This document shows positions 8,629-18,652 of a stretch of 64,000 nt of DNA, in pieces. Numbering within the stretch: the first letter of the stretch is position 1; every line of letters starts with the position of its first letter. Under the pieces are notes generated by a model. That model saw only the letters and a program-made list of their open reading frames with translations, ran no database searches and was not told where the DNA came from. Made by a program: the position numbers and the translations under genes. The stretch is from an uncultured Oleispira sp. Lineage in GTDB: Bacteria; Pseudomonadota; Gammaproteobacteria; Pseudomonadales; Oceanobacteraceae. The stretch is from positions 55,629 to 119,628 of the forward strand of contig CAJVZR010000002.1 of NCBI GenBank assembly GCA_913019965.1, read 5' to 3'.

Positions 8629-9594
8629 TTATGCTGCTGTTGGTTTTATTTCAGCCAGCCAATCACTTAAATGCGGCCAAACTTCTTTCGCCGCATCCTT
8701 ACTTACAATCATATCGACATGACCAAAGTCACGACTAAAGCCTTGGTCTTTTGCCAGTAATTTAAACTCTTTATTATCAGAGCCACACAATTCATAAAAC
8801 TGACGACAATACTTTGCAGGATCAGATTGATCATCTTTTCCTACCATAGCCATTAACGGTAGATTTAAGCCCTGCCACTTTGCCATTAACGGCGTTTTAT
8901 TATGACGTAGGCGCCAGCGACCTAATAAACCTAGCCATCGTAAGTATTCTTTAGCAATTCCCGCAGGTTCGTTTTCAGGCCCTATTTTTAACTTCCGACC
9001 GTCCATTTCTGGTTTGATATTAAACCAAAGCTTACCTATCAAAGTCACAAATGGAATCTGTAAATACCAACGACGACGAACAATTTGAGTACCCAATAAT
9101 GCAATGCCCGCCACCTGTATTTCAGGTAAAGTACCTGCCGTCAGCGCTGTCGAAATTAAAACGCCGCCCATCGAATGGCCAAGCCAAATTGGCTTCAATC
9201 CTGTTTTCTCAATTACAAATTCATTAATGGCAGGCACATCGGTTAAAGCATACTGCTCTAAGCAATTGTCTTTATAAGAGTGATTGCGTGGCGACAAACC
9301 ATGCCCACGCATCTCCATTAACCAAACGTCAAAGCCCTGCTCAACCAAGTGGCGAGCAAAACCAATACCTTGTGATGAAAGCCAAAAACCACGATTCGTA
9401 AAACTACCGTGAACTAAAACCACAGGCTGGCGATCAGCACTGGGTTGACCATAAATACCAATATGGCTCAGAGCAACTTGCACCGAAGGATCTGCATCAC
9501 GACCATGCTTAATCAAATAAACATCATCGGTCAAATCATCAATAACATCCGCTTTTAACAAACTAACGGGGAAATATTTACTACTGCTTTTCAT
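8629..9594 (-). CDS. Alpha/beta-fold hydrolase
   Basis: 321-residue serine hydrolase of the alpha/beta superfamily. The oxyanion segment VVLVHGSFTNRGFW and the nucleophile elbow WLGHSMGGVL are clear. A probable acid residue lies in MVGKDDQSDPAKYC and the catalytic histidine in SRDFGHVDMI. There is no signal peptide, so it is probably cytoplasmic or peripheral. Its ATG overlaps the ppsA stop by one nucleotide (TAATG), a classic translational-coupling arrangement. The substrate is unknown; lysophospholipase-, lipase- or polyhydroxyalkanoate-related activities are all possible. Confidence 0.85.
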   Translation of the reverse strand: MKSSSKYFPVSLLKADVIDDLTDDVYLIKHGRDADPSVQVALSHIGIYGQPSADRQPVVLVHGSFTNRGFWLSSQGIGFARHLVEQGFDVWLMEMRGHGLSPRNHSYKDNCLEQYALTDVPAINEFVIEKTGLKPIWLGHSMGGVLISTALTAGTLPEIQVAGIALLGTQIVRRRWYLQIPFVTLIGKLWFNIKPEMDGRKLKIGPENEPAGIAKEYLRWLGLLGRWRLRHNKTPLMAKWQGLNLPLMAMVGKDDQSDPAKYCRQFYELCGSDNKEFKLLAKDQGFSRDFGHVDMIVSKDAAKEVWPHLSDWLAEIKPTAA

Positions 9595-11963
9595 TAATTA
9601 GTTTTATCCGCCAAGAAGAACCAAGTATCTAATACGGAGTCAGGATTTAGCGAAACACTGTCAATCCCCTGCTCCATTAACCACTTAGCAAAGTCTGGGT
9701 AATCCGATGGACCCTGACCACAAATACCAATGTATTTATTGGCTTTTTTACAGGCCTGAATCGCATTGGTTAATAATATTTTAATCGCTTCATTTCGCTC
9801 ATCAAATAAATGAGCGATGATGCCTGAATCTCGATCCAAACCTAACGTTAACTGAGTTAAATCATTTGAACCAACAGAGAAACCATCAAAATGCTCTAAG
9901 AACTGCTCCGCTAAAATAGCATTCGCAGGTAGCTCGCACATCATGATTAAGCGTAAGCCATTTTCACCTCGAACCAATCCATTTTCCGCGAGCATCTCAA
10001 CCACTTGTCTTGCTTCATCAACCGTACGGACAAAAGGCACCATGATTTCAACATTGGTAAAGCCCATTTCATCACGTACTTTTTTCATCGCACGACACTC
10101 AAGCTCAAAACAATCACGGAACTGATCCGAAATGTAGCGAGAAGCGCCGCGGAAGCCCAGCATGGGGTTTTCTTCTTCCGGCTCATATAGACGCCCACCA
10201 ATTAGGTTAGCGTATTCATTGGACTTAAAATCAGATAGACGAACAATTACTTTTTTACCGTTGAAGGCTGCGGCTAAAGTAGAAATACCTTCCACTAATT
10301 TTTCAACATAAAAATCGATAGGGCTATCGTAGCCCGAAATTCGGCGCTCAACCGTGAACTTAACTTCTTCAGGAAGGGTATCAAAGTTAAGCAGCGCTTT
10401 TGGATGAACACCAATCATGCGGTTAATAATAAACTCTAAACGCGCTAAGCCGACACCCGCATTAGGTAGCGACTGAAAATCAAATGCACGATCTGGATTA
10501 CCCACATTCATCATAATGTTGAAAGGCAGATCTGGCATAGATTCAACACTATTGGTTTTGATATCGAAGGACAAACCACCCTGATAAACAAAACCAGTAT
10601 CACCCTCAGCACAAGAAACCGTTACCTCTTGGCCGTCTTGCAGAATTTTCGTTGCATCTTCACAACCAACAATGGCTGGAATGCCGAGTTCACGAGCAAT
10701 GATCGCAGCATGACAAGTACGACCACCACGATTGGTTACAATCGCAGCCGAACGCTTCATAACAGGTTCCCAATCCGGGTCTGTCATATCAGCCACTAAT
10801 ACATCACCCGGTTGAACTTGGTCCATATCAGCAACACGCTTAACAACCCGTACTTTACCTTTGCCAATACGGTGACCGATACTGCGCCCTTCGACTAAAA
10901 CATTACCCGTTTCTTTGAGCAGGTAACGCTCCATAACATTCTTATCGCTACGGCTTTTAACCGTTTCAGGACGTGCCTGCACAATATACATCTTGCCGTC
11001 ATCGGCATCTTTCGCCCATTCAATATCCATCGGGCGCTTATAGTGCTGTTCAATGATCATCGCTTGCTTGGCAAGCTCAGTCACCTCTCTATCGTTAATA
11101 GAAAATAAACGACGCTGTTCACGATCTACGCGCTGAGTAATTACGGATTTGCCAGCTACCGCTTCTTCGCCATAAACCATCTTTAAAGCTTTGGCACCCA
11201 AGTTACGACGTAAGATCGCTGGGCGACCTTGAGCTAGAGTTTCTTTATGTACATAAAATTCATCTGGGTTTACCGCCCCCTGCACAATGGTTTCACCCAA
11301 GCCATAAGATGCCGTGATAAAAACAACATCCTCAAATCCAGACTCAGTATCCATAGTAAACATAACACCCGAGGATGCCGTTTCACTGCGCACCATGCGC
11401 TGAATACCTGCAGAGAGTGATACTTGGTTGTGCTTAAAGCCATGATGTTCGCGATACGCAATCGCTCTGTCGTTAAAGAGAGAAGCAAAAACATCTTTCA
11501 TGGCATCGAATACTGCGTCGATACCTACGATATTAAGGTGGGTTTCTTGCTGGCCAGCAAAAGAGGCGTCTGGTAAATCTTCAGCCGTTGCCGAAGAACG
11601 CACTGCGACTGCCAGTTCTTTATTGCCATCTTGCAGTTCGCTAAAAAATACTCGAACATCAGCCTCTAGTTCCGCAGGGAAAGGCGCAGCTAAAATCCAT
11701 TGGCGAATATCGGAACCCGCCGCCGCTAGAGCATTTACATCGTCAATATCAAGACCGTTTAAACGCTGGTCGATCCTTTCATCTAAACCTTCATAGGACA
11801 AAAATTGAACATAAGCATCGGCCGTGGTTGCAAAACCATTGGGTACCGATACCTGCAAGGCAGACAAATTACTGATCATTTCACCCAGTGAAGCATTCTT
11901 GCCGCCCACTTTGTCGACATCATTGATCGAAACTTGATCAAACCAAAGCGCATTCTGTGTCAA
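9594..11963 (-). CDS. ppsA: Phosphoenolpyruvate synthase
   Basis: Converts pyruvate, ATP and water to PEP, AMP and phosphate, the entry to gluconeogenesis from C2/C3 carbon. It has 789 residues, the normal length. Domains in order: N-terminal ATP-grasp ([34 protein letters not shown]), the mobile phosphohistidine domain ([21 protein letters not shown], with the catalytic His), and the C-terminal PEP/pyruvate barrel ([44 protein letters not shown]). It starts with TTG: AGGAG lies 7 nt upstream and no ATG is nearby. It is divergent from ppsR, whose product controls it by phosphorylation. Confidence 0.97.
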   Translation of the reverse strand: MTQNALWFDQVSINDVDKVGGKNASLGEMISNLSALQVSVPNGFATTADAYVQFLSYEGLDERIDQRLNGLDIDDVNALAAAGSDIRQWILAAPFPAELEADVRVFFSELQDGNKELAVAVRSSATAEDLPDASFAGQQETHLNIVGIDAVFDAMKDVFASLFNDRAIAYREHHGFKHNQVSLSAGIQRMVRSETASSGVMFTMDTESGFEDVVFITASYGLGETIVQGAVNPDEFYVHKETLAQGRPAILRRNLGAKALKMVYGEEAVAGKSVITQRVDREQRRLFSINDREVTELAKQAMIIEQHYKRPMDIEWAKDADDGKMYIVQARPETVKSRSDKNVMERYLLKETGNVLVEGRSIGHRIGKGKVRVVKRVADMDQVQPGDVLVADMTDPDWEPVMKRSAAIVTNRGGRTCHAAIIARELGIPAIVGCEDATKILQDGQEVTVSCAEGDTGFVYQGGLSFDIKTNSVESMPDLPFNIMMNVGNPDRAFDFQSLPNAGVGLARLEFIINRMIGVHPKALLNFDTLPEEVKFTVERRISGYDSPIDFYVEKLVEGISTLAAAFNGKKVIVRLSDFKSNEYANLIGGRLYEPEEENPMLGFRGASRYISDQFRDCFELECRAMKKVRDEMGFTNVEIMVPFVRTVDEARQVVEMLAENGLVRGENGLRLIMMCELPANAILAEQFLEHFDGFSVGSNDLTQLTLGLDRDSGIIAHLFDERNEAIKILLTNAIQACKKANKYIGICGQGPSDYPDFAKWLMEQGIDSVSLNPDSVLDTWFFLADKTN

Positions 11964-12050
11964 AGCCCTTCTCCTAAGATAATTACTGACATATATTGAC
12001 TGTTAACTAATATAATCGTGCAAATGACATTTTACCACCAAGTAGGACTT

Positions 12051-12869
12051 ATGAAACGTTACGCTTTTTTTATTTCTGATGGCACAGGCATTACTGCCGA
12101 AACTTTAGGCAATAGTTTACTGTCTCAGTTCGAAAGCATCCAGTTCGAACGTATAACAATGCCGTATATTGATAGTGAAGAAAAAGCCCGATCAGCGGTG
12201 GGAGAAATTAATAAAGCCCAACAAGAATCAGGACAGACCGCCATCGTTTTTGATACGGTTGTTGATAAAAACATTCGTAAAGTGATCGATGAAGCCCAAG
12301 CCTTTAAAGTCGACATTTTCTCAACCTTCCTATCCCCCCTCGAAAGAGAACTCGGTGAAAAATCTTCCTATACCGTTGGTAAGTCTCACCAAAGTGCATT
12401 AAGTGATAGCTACGTCGCCCGCATCGACGCGATAAACTATGCCTTAGATAACGACGATGGAGCCCGCACTCGCTATTACGATGAAGCTGACATCATATTG
12501 GTGGGAGTATCTCGTAGCGGTAAGACCCCAAGCTGCCTATATATGGCAATGCAATTTGGAATTAAAGCGGCCAACTACCCGATCACCGAAGACGATATGG
12601 AAGAACTGGATTTACCAGACTGCTTAAAAGAGAGAAAAGAGAAACTATTTGGCCTAACAATCGACCCCGATAGACTATCAGCGATCCGCAACGAACGTCG
12701 CGCCAAGAGTCGCTATGCTTCGCTCAAACAGTGCTATCACGAAGTAGATGAAGTTGAGCTATTGTTCGAGAAAAATCACATTCCCTATTTATCAACAACA
12801 GATGCTTCAGTTGAAGAAATCTCAACACGAATTATGGCTGCCGCTAACTTAAAGCGTCGATTAAATTAA
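12051..12869 (+). CDS. ppsR: PEP synthase regulatory protein (bifunctional kinase/pyrophosphorylase)
   Basis: PSRP/DUF299 family. It inactivates PpsA by ADP-dependent threonine phosphorylation and reactivates it by phosphate-dependent dephosphorylation. The start at 12051 gives [20 protein letters not shown], the family's usual N-terminus, and 272 residues. The nucleotide-binding P-loop GVSRSGKT is at about residues 152-159. Other conserved segments are [22 protein letters not shown] and [13 protein letters not shown]. An upstream in-frame ATG at 12018 would add 11 residues without a ribosome-binding site. It is separated from divergent ppsA by 87 nt, where both promoters must lie. Enzyme and regulator are adjacent, as in many gammaproteobacteria. 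Confidence 0.95.
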   Translation: MKRYAFFISDGTGITAETLGNSLLSQFESIQFERITMPYIDSEEKARSAVGEINKAQQESGQTAIVFDTVVDKNIRKVIDEAQAFKVDIFSTFLSPLERELGEKSSYTVGKSHQSALSDSYVARIDAINYALDNDDGARTRYYDEADIILVGVSRSGKTPSCLYMAMQFGIKAANYPITEDDMEELDLPDCLKERKEKLFGLTIDPDRLSAIRNERRAKSRYASLKQCYHEVDEVELLFEKNHIPYLSTTDASVEEISTRIMAAANLKRRLN

Positions 12870-12918
12870 CGGGTAATTTAATCCTAGCGAGTACTTTACA
12901 CTCAAACCAGGTGCTCGC

Positions 12919-13836
12919 TCACAAATACTCATTTAATAATTGAGCTATCACCTTAGGGCGAACATAAACTAGGCTATGATCCGTATTAGCCAATACCTCA
13001 ATTTTCCAATCTGCCTGATGCTGCTGTATTTTTTCTTGCGCTAGCAATAAGCCAGGATTCGATAATCCACCAATGATACCAATGCCCGCAGGGATCGCAA
13101 TAATAAGAGCTTCTAATTTATATTCATCTAGCTGTTCGGCATAATGCGATACCGCTGCCAATGCATTAGCAAAACCATGAGGGCGTTTTTTTAACCGCTC
13201 TACCGCCATTTTGTCCATTTGAATACTGCGCTTACGCTTAGGTGAAACCAAATCTAAAAAATCAACATAATGCTCATCTATATCAGGGTTATTCTTTATA
13301 TTCGCAGCGATTGGAATAAAAGACTGACGAAAAGTTAATGCCGCTTGCAGAGACTGATCACTAAATAATGCAGGCTCAATCAAGCCAAGCTTTTTAATAT
13401 TAAAATCAGGATGCGATGCACCATCTAACTCCAGTTTAGCTTCTCGATTAAGCTCAAGAGCCACCAAGCCTCCCAATGAATATCCAACCAAATCAAATTC
13501 AAACCAGTCATGGTGGCGAAATAGAGAGAATAATGAATTGCAGATATCCGCGATACTAAAAGAGCACTTGTCAGACGATTCGTGAAAACTTTCGCCCATA
13601 CCCAATAAATCAGGGACTAGAACTTCATCCCAGTGCTTTAAGTAATTGACGATAAAAGTCCAGGTTAGCTCCCCTGCGACACCCGCTCCGTGCAATAGGA
13701 CAATACGCTTAGGTTTACTAATAGATTCATCTGAAGGTGTTCGTTGAAATAGAGTATAAGCAAGGGTGGATTCCCCCTGCTCAAAGTAATAGCGTTGTCT
13801 ATTCACCCTCTCCGCTATCCTCATCACTATCCTCAT
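12919..13836 (-). CDS. Alpha/beta-fold hydrolase, last gene of the Fil-like cluster
   Basis: About 305 residues, alpha/beta hydrolase. It has the oxyanion motif RIVLLHGAGVAGELTW, the nucleophile elbow DLVGYSLGGLVALELN and a C-terminal histidine in LANTDHSLVYVRP. The start overlaps the end of the DUF4124 gene. Two ATGs (13836 and 13824) sit in tandem 12-nt repeats, each with GAGGA or AGAGGA 5 nt upstream, and a GTG at 13806 is also possible. The overlap makes it co-translated with the cluster upstream, so it may belong to it functionally. A lipase or esterase acting on envelope lipids is conceivable. The substrate is unknown. Confidence 0.8.
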   Translation of the reverse strand: MRIVMRIAERVNRQRYYFEQGESTLAYTLFQRTPSDESISKPKRIVLLHGAGVAGELTWTFIVNYLKHWDEVLVPDLLGMGESFHESSDKCSFSIADICNSLFSLFRHHDWFEFDLVGYSLGGLVALELNREAKLELDGASHPDFNIKKLGLIEPALFSDQSLQAALTFRQSFIPIAANIKNNPDIDEHYVDFLDLVSPKRKRSIQMDKMAVERLKKRPHGFANALAAVSHYAEQLDEYKLEALIIAIPAGIGIIGGLSNPGLLLAQEKIQQHQADWKIEVLANTDHSLVYVRPKVIAQLLNEYL

Positions 13837-14743
13837 CACTATCCTCTCGACTAGTCGCTTCGCTGTTATATGACGAAGAATCTCGAATTACAGCTAATGA
13901 ATAATTCGATAGCGCTTCTTGCTGCTCGTTTTTCATAAATACAATTAGATATTTAATTTCAGGATCCGCAACTTCCAGCATGATTTTTTTATAAGCTAAA
14001 TCTTTCCACGTTTGCTCAACAAACACTCCTTTCACGGATGATTCTAAATAAAGGGGTTTTAAGTCTTCTGACAGGGCAATGACCTCAAAGCTGGATTCTT
14101 CTTCAACTTCAAAGGCTTTAATTAATAATATTTCACGAGGGTTAAGGTCTTCAACAGCAAAATATCCGGCGGCCACATCGGAGCTTTGTGTTTTGAATAA
14201 AAACTCAGCCCCATCTACTCGATAACTGCCAGAACCGTTCATTTTGACTTTAGTTGTGAACGCTTCTAAATAATTTTCACAACACAAACCTTGCATGACA
14301 AAATCTGGTAATCGAAAAGGCGGCGCAAAAACACTGTCGTAAACCACTTCCGTCGCACTAAATTCAATCATGACATCTGGTTTAACTTCACTTCGAATAA
14401 TACCTTGGGCATCAGTCCAGGTGTAAAATGGTTTTTCACCTTTAGGTTTATCTTTTAATTTCTGTTGAAATTTTTCTTCACTGGGATAGTCCGCTGAATC
14501 AAAATCTTGTTGCTGGCTAGAAGTTTCTTCAGGCTTAGATTGGATCAGGGTATTGTGAACATTACCCTGGGCGTCAACCCAGGTATAGTATTTTTGCTCC
14601 GCCAGAGATGGCAGAGCAAGAAGCATTAAACCAAACAGTAATGCGAATTGAATTAGAACTTGGTTCGATACGTTATACCGACCGCGCCAATGGTTAACTT
14701 GGTTTTCACATCCAATCCAGGATAAGGGTTGGTTACCGTACAT
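13799..14743 (-). CDS. DUF4124 envelope protein, FilE-like
   Basis: About 314 residues. A hydrophobic stretch (VLIQFALLFGLMLLALPSLA) looks like a signal peptide ending before EQKYY. Two DUF4124-type repeats follow: YYTWVDAQGNVHNT and FYTWTDAQGIIRSE. The C-terminus is an acidic DSDE tandem repeat. The start is uncertain: the ATG at 14743 has AGGA 10 nt upstream and overlaps the upstream barrel gene by 91 nt, giving an unusually long region before the hydrophobic core, but I see no better codon nearer to it. In Acinetobacter, a DUF4124-type protein of a comparable cluster is annotated as putative pilus assembly protein FilE. That link is from memory and from context. Confidence 0.7.
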   Translation of the reverse strand: MYGNQPLSWIGCENQVNHWRGRYNVSNQVLIQFALLFGLMLLALPSLAEQKYYTWVDAQGNVHNTLIQSKPEETSSQQQDFDSADYPSEEKFQQKLKDKPKGEKPFYTWTDAQGIIRSEVKPDVMIEFSATEVVYDSVFAPPFRLPDFVMQGLCCENYLEAFTTKVKMNGSGSYRVDGAEFLFKTQSSDVAAGYFAVEDLNPREILLIKAFEVEEESSFEVIALSEDLKPLYLESSVKGVFVEQTWKDLAYKKIMLEVADPEIKYLIVFMKNEQQEALSNYSLAVIRDSSSYNSEATSREDSDEDSDEDSGEGE

Positions 14744-16308
14744 GTTAAGCAATTCCTGTTCAACGCGTTACTAGAATTTGAATACGGCCCTACATCCGTT
14801 TCACTTTGAGGGTCTGCTTTAATTGTTTCACGGGACTCCATAAAGGCGAAAGCTAGATCAACAACAGAGTCTTTATCCCACTGATAGCCCATGCCCATAG
14901 AGTACATTTCCATAAAGCCTAATGGAGCTTGAATACTACGAGCATCATCAGGAATCGAAGAAGCACGGGGTTCATAGCCTGCACGCAATTGTACACGAGA
15001 ATTCAAATCATAAGCGAATCCATAGGCTGGACTCCAAACACTTTTGAACCCCAGAGGCTGTCTTAAAGTAGTATCTGTAACCAACTCTGGTGCCATGATC
15101 TTAGCAGAACTTAAAAAACTCACAGGGCGATCAAACTGCAAGGTTAACGCATCCCACTTGTCAAAATCTGTCCAGCCTAGGTCAAAGTTAAATTGAAAAT
15201 CTTCAAAAAACTTTAATTTAATACCTGTTTGAAAACGCTGCGGGAAAACTTGCTCAGTTGAAACCAAGCCTGTTTCTTTCTTAATACCACTAGGCAATTG
15301 GAAAATTGCACCACCGATGGCACCAAATATCGTCGACTGTAGCTTACGAAAGAAACCAGCAAAGTCATCGGTATACTCTAACTCATAAGTCCCCTTCAAG
15401 TGAGTTCTTGCTTCACTTTGATAAGTGGCCCCCCAAGCAAACCACTCATTAGGCTCCCATAAAAAGCCGGTATTAAATGATGGTGATAAAGACTCCATGG
15501 TTTCAATCTTCAATGTACCTACGTCATCATAAGGGCCAATATTACCACCACATAAGGCGACTAAAGGCACCAAGGGATCATTACCTGTTGGCTCTCCAGT
15601 TACATCATCAAAACAACCAAATGCATCCTGTAACTGTTCCGCTACTGCAATCAAAATATTAGGCGCACGTAAATCTTGTTCTAAGGCGAGAACATGCTGA
15701 CTGAATAGAAAGCTTGCTCCTACTGAAAACTCATCATTAACTTTATAGCCAAATGAAGGTGTCAAATAACTTAAACGCTGCATCGCTACTTTTTTAGCCT
15801 GATAACGACCAGGGTCATCATCAGCTTTGGCAAAACCACCGGCTAAAGGAATATAGACCGCATTAGCAAAGGTAAATCGTGAGCCTTCTGGGCGGATTGA
15901 CATTCCTGCCCCAGGTAACTGCATAATGGGCAGAGTATCCATAGGAACAATACCTACGCCGGGAATAAAAGCAGCCGCACTGGCCTCGCCTTTTTGCCCT
16001 GCAACCGGGTCCTCGCTAACATCTAATAATTGCCCTTCCCCATCATAATCCTCAGGAACATCGAACTCCGTTTCTACATTCAGATAAATATTCTGTAATG
16101 AGAACTGAATTTGACGACCATCCAGCTTTGTAAGGCCGGCGGGATTGAAGTGGATACTCATGATACCAACAGGATCTGCGGTCACTGCATTACCCAGTGA
16201 CATGGCCTTGGTATCTAAGAATAAGTTTGTAGCTAACTGCGCGTGCGTACTTCCCGCCGCTAGACCTAAAGTCAGCAGCGTTAAACGCTTAACCATCGCA
16301 AAATTCAT
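14653..16308 (-). CDS. OmpP1/FadL-family outer-membrane barrel
   Basis: 551 residues with a signal peptide ending at about residue 23 (GLAAGSTHA). Right after it comes the FadL-like N-terminal segment with the NPAG motif (IHFNPAGLTKLDG). The rest has alternating beta-strand patterning and ends in a terminal phenylalanine (ITYRTKF), the usual outer-membrane insertion signal. FadL-family barrels take up fatty acids, hydrocarbons or other hydrophobic molecules. Here it sits inside a conserved-looking envelope cluster, 23 nt after the preceding gene, rather than beside degradation enzymes. It may therefore serve as the export or assembly pore, or as lipid uptake linked to the surface protein. Both roles are inference. 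Confidence 0.8.
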   Translation of the reverse strand: MNFAMVKRLTLLTLGLAAGSTHAQLATNLFLDTKAMSLGNAVTADPVGIMSIHFNPAGLTKLDGRQIQFSLQNIYLNVETEFDVPEDYDGEGQLLDVSEDPVAGQKGEASAAAFIPGVGIVPMDTLPIMQLPGAGMSIRPEGSRFTFANAVYIPLAGGFAKADDDPGRYQAKKVAMQRLSYLTPSFGYKVNDEFSVGASFLFSQHVLALEQDLRAPNILIAVAEQLQDAFGCFDDVTGEPTGNDPLVPLVALCGGNIGPYDDVGTLKIETMESLSPSFNTGFLWEPNEWFAWGATYQSEARTHLKGTYELEYTDDFAGFFRKLQSTIFGAIGGAIFQLPSGIKKETGLVSTEQVFPQRFQTGIKLKFFEDFQFNFDLGWTDFDKWDALTLQFDRPVSFLSSAKIMAPELVTDTTLRQPLGFKSVWSPAYGFAYDLNSRVQLRAGYEPRASSIPDDARSIQAPLGFMEMYSMGMGYQWDKDSVVDLAFAFMESRETIKADPQSETDVGPYSNSSNALNRNCLTCTVTNPYPGLDVKTKLTIGAVGITYRTKF

Positions 16309-16331
16309 AAATTTCTCCTTTTTTGCGATGC

Positions 16332-17384
16332 TTACAAGCTAGCTTTCACGCCTTCGATATCGATTGGCATAGAAAAACCAACAATAAAGTCTGGAGCAGA
16401 TTCCGTCATACCAAAGCCAACATTAATATTGGTAATGGTCTTAGGTGATACGCGCACACCCAAAGCAAAGTTCATAATACCTGTGACCTGACTACCCGTT
16501 GTAGAAGAAATTTTCTTGCCACTACGCTCCAATACAAACTTGGTTTTATCGTTATACGATGCTTGGAAAGAAACACTTAAAGAAACATCATAAGATAGAG
16601 AATAAGCGAACCCCATTGAGCCTGATAAAGAACTACCAGGGTGTACTTCTTTTAAGATGGCGCCATCACGAACCTGATTTAAATCCGTTTCTGGAATACT
16701 ATAACCATAAGTACCTGAACCGAATAAAACAACTGGGTCTAGTACTTTAGAAACACTCGCTCCACCACTAAAACTATAAGTACCTGAACCACTGGCTAGG
16801 TGCTTAGAAGTATCAATTTCATAAGGGCTATCACCGGTTTTTAACTTCAAAGAACCGAAGAGTGTTTTACTCATTGCGCCAGGGATAATCCCCCAAGGCT
16901 GCCAACGAACCGTACCACTCATATCACCTAGGGAAAAGTTAGTAATTTCCGCTTCAGTATCGAATTTAGCAACCAACGGTAAGCGACCACCGATAGTAAT
17001 ATTATCCATCAAACCATAATCAAGACTGAAAGAATTAGTAAAGGTATGAGATGCTGCAGGCGATACGTCCGCACTTAAAATATCAGAACCACCCGTCGCT
17101 TCACCTTCACTATTGACCTGAGGCGCAATAGTTAAATTCAGACGTTGATCACCATAATAGCTGTAATCAAAGCTGTAGTTTAAACCTAATCCACCCTGCT
17201 TAAGTAATGAGTAGCTGTTTTCCGCAGCTTCAAATACTTCTTCCAATGCTTGTTCCGTATCAGCATCAGAATCCTGTTTAGTTAACGCATCACGTGCTTG
17301 TGAAACATCCGCGGCGTGAACCAAAGAAGTACCAGTTGCACTAAGAGCGATCAATAGTAACGATGAATGCAGCTTAATCCCCAT
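16332..17384 (-). CDS. Predicted outer-membrane/periplasmic beta-rich protein, FilC-like
   Basis: 350 residues; signal peptide at about 1-24 (LLLIALSATGTSLVHA). A short helical, acidic region follows (TEQALEEVFEAAENSYSLLKQGG). The remainder is Gly/Ser/Tyr-rich with alternating strands (GLGLNYSFDYSYYGDQRLNL, FSLDYGLMDNITIGGRLPLV), which suggests a beta-barrel. It ends GVKASL, without the terminal aromatic residue of classical barrels. I do not recognise a characterised family. It follows the C39 peptidase gene by 72 nt and precedes the FadL-like gene by 23 nt, so it should be in the same operon. Confidence 0.7.
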   Translation of the reverse strand: MGIKLHSSLLLIALSATGTSLVHAADVSQARDALTKQDSDADTEQALEEVFEAAENSYSLLKQGGLGLNYSFDYSYYGDQRLNLTIAPQVNSEGEATGGSDILSADVSPAASHTFTNSFSLDYGLMDNITIGGRLPLVAKFDTEAEITNFSLGDMSGTVRWQPWGIIPGAMSKTLFGSLKLKTGDSPYEIDTSKHLASGSGTYSFSGGASVSKVLDPVVLFGSGTYGYSIPETDLNQVRDGAILKEVHPGSSLSGSMGFAYSLSYDVSLSVSFQASYNDKTKFVLERSGKKISSTTGSQVTGIMNFALGVRVSPKTITNINVGFGMTESAPDFIVGFSMPIDIEGVKASL

Positions 17385-17456
17385 TGGAATCCCTATCTTT
17401 TTTAAGTTCTTATTTTAATTATTTAGTTATAAATGGTATTACTAGAGAGCTTCTAG

Positions 17457-18419
17457 TTAGTTACGTTTATAACGTAATGTTTTCTGAATACGACGGTCTT
17501 CTACCGCCGTATTGCCAAATAAATCATCATCACAAGTCCAACAAATTGAGTTGAATTTGCTTGGGTCATCCTGACTATAAAACTCAACCGGATCCGTAGG
17601 ATATCGTTCTTCACCTTCGTCATTTAAATCTGGATCGCCATTCGCATCACGCAAGATATCAAATTTGTAGAAAGCGTTATTTTTTAACATTGCAATTTTG
17701 TTATAAAAGTTACCATCAACAGGCATAGCAAAGTGTGGGAATTCTTTAAAGGTATTTTCAGCGATTATGTAGTCAGAAACATAGCGTAAATCTTGTTCTT
17801 GCAATTCCAAGCCACTTGCGGGCTTGTGACCGTTCGGGAAAACAATAAACAGAACGTTATTATCCCAGATTTCTAAGAAGCGGTGCATGGTAAAACTGAT
17901 ATTACCTAGTGCAGGGTCAGCAACAAATACTCGACCGTCATAGACTGCACGAATAACAACAAAGTGTTTAAAGCCAGCATATTCGATAGGAGCAATTGCT
18001 GGGTGATCAAGTTCTTCTAGATCAGAAGCTTGAGCTTTAAAGCCACCAGATGGGTGACCCAGTGCCGTTACTAGACGTTTCATATCCAATAACGAGAAAC
18101 CACGACGTTCAACGATACGCTCAGTCTCACCAAAGCGTAATAGACCTTCCATCACTTGACGTTCTTGGAAGTTACGGCCTAGATAGAAATCGAGTACGGT
18201 CGTGAGTGCCGCAGAACCGCAGCTATAATCGTATGCCTGACGCACAACGTTATTGAAACGCTGAGCTTCTAACGGTTCGACATTAACAACAACGTCTTGC
18301 TGACCTGGTTCAGTATTAGCAACACGATAGACGATATCACCCTCTTTACGATCTGGAATGATAGCCAGTTCGTTTACGATAGAGAATGCGATGATTGAAC
18401 CCAATAAAATAATTAGCAC
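17457..18419 (-). CDS. Membrane-anchored C39-family cysteine peptidase, FilB-like
   Basis: 320 residues. An N-terminal hydrophobic segment (LIILLGSIIAFSIVNELAII) should anchor it in the inner membrane with the catalytic domain in the periplasm. The peptidase C39 triad is present: C67 in YDYSCGSAAL with an upstream Q61, H152 in GFKHFVVI and D168 in FVADPALGN. C39 peptidases cleave leader peptides, typically after GG or GA, but this one lacks the ABC transporter portion of bacteriocin exporters. GTG at 18419 is the assigned start; the best Shine-Dalgarno (GGAGGGG) is 15 nt away, so initiation is uncertain. Acinetobacter clusters carry a similar 'putative pilus system C39 peptidase FilB'. Confidence 0.82.
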   Translation of the reverse strand: MLIILLGSIIAFSIVNELAIIPDRKEGDIVYRVANTEPGQQDVVVNVEPLEAQRFNNVVRQAYDYSCGSAALTTVLDFYLGRNFQERQVMEGLLRFGETERIVERRGFSLLDMKRLVTALGHPSGGFKAQASDLEELDHPAIAPIEYAGFKHFVVIRAVYDGRVFVADPALGNISFTMHRFLEIWDNNVLFIVFPNGHKPASGLELQEQDLRYVSDYIIAENTFKEFPHFAMPVDGNFYNKIAMLKNNAFYKFDILRDANGDPDLNDEGEERYPTDPVEFYSQDDPSKFNSICWTCDDDLFGNTAVEDRRIQKTLRYKRN

Positions 18420-18652
18420 AATAGTTGGCTTAAGCCCCTCCTGGATTATTATTATTTGTACTTCCAGTAATGGACTTCATGTTACAGAAGTTTACTCAAA
18501 AGACCACTTTTTATTACAAACAATTCAAGGATTTAGGGAATCTTTACGATGAAAAAGGACAAAATAAGCCATGCTAATCACACAGAATTGAGCCATATTT
18601 ACATCAAATTAGGACAGAGAAAAATACCACAAACTTAATTATTACAAACATA

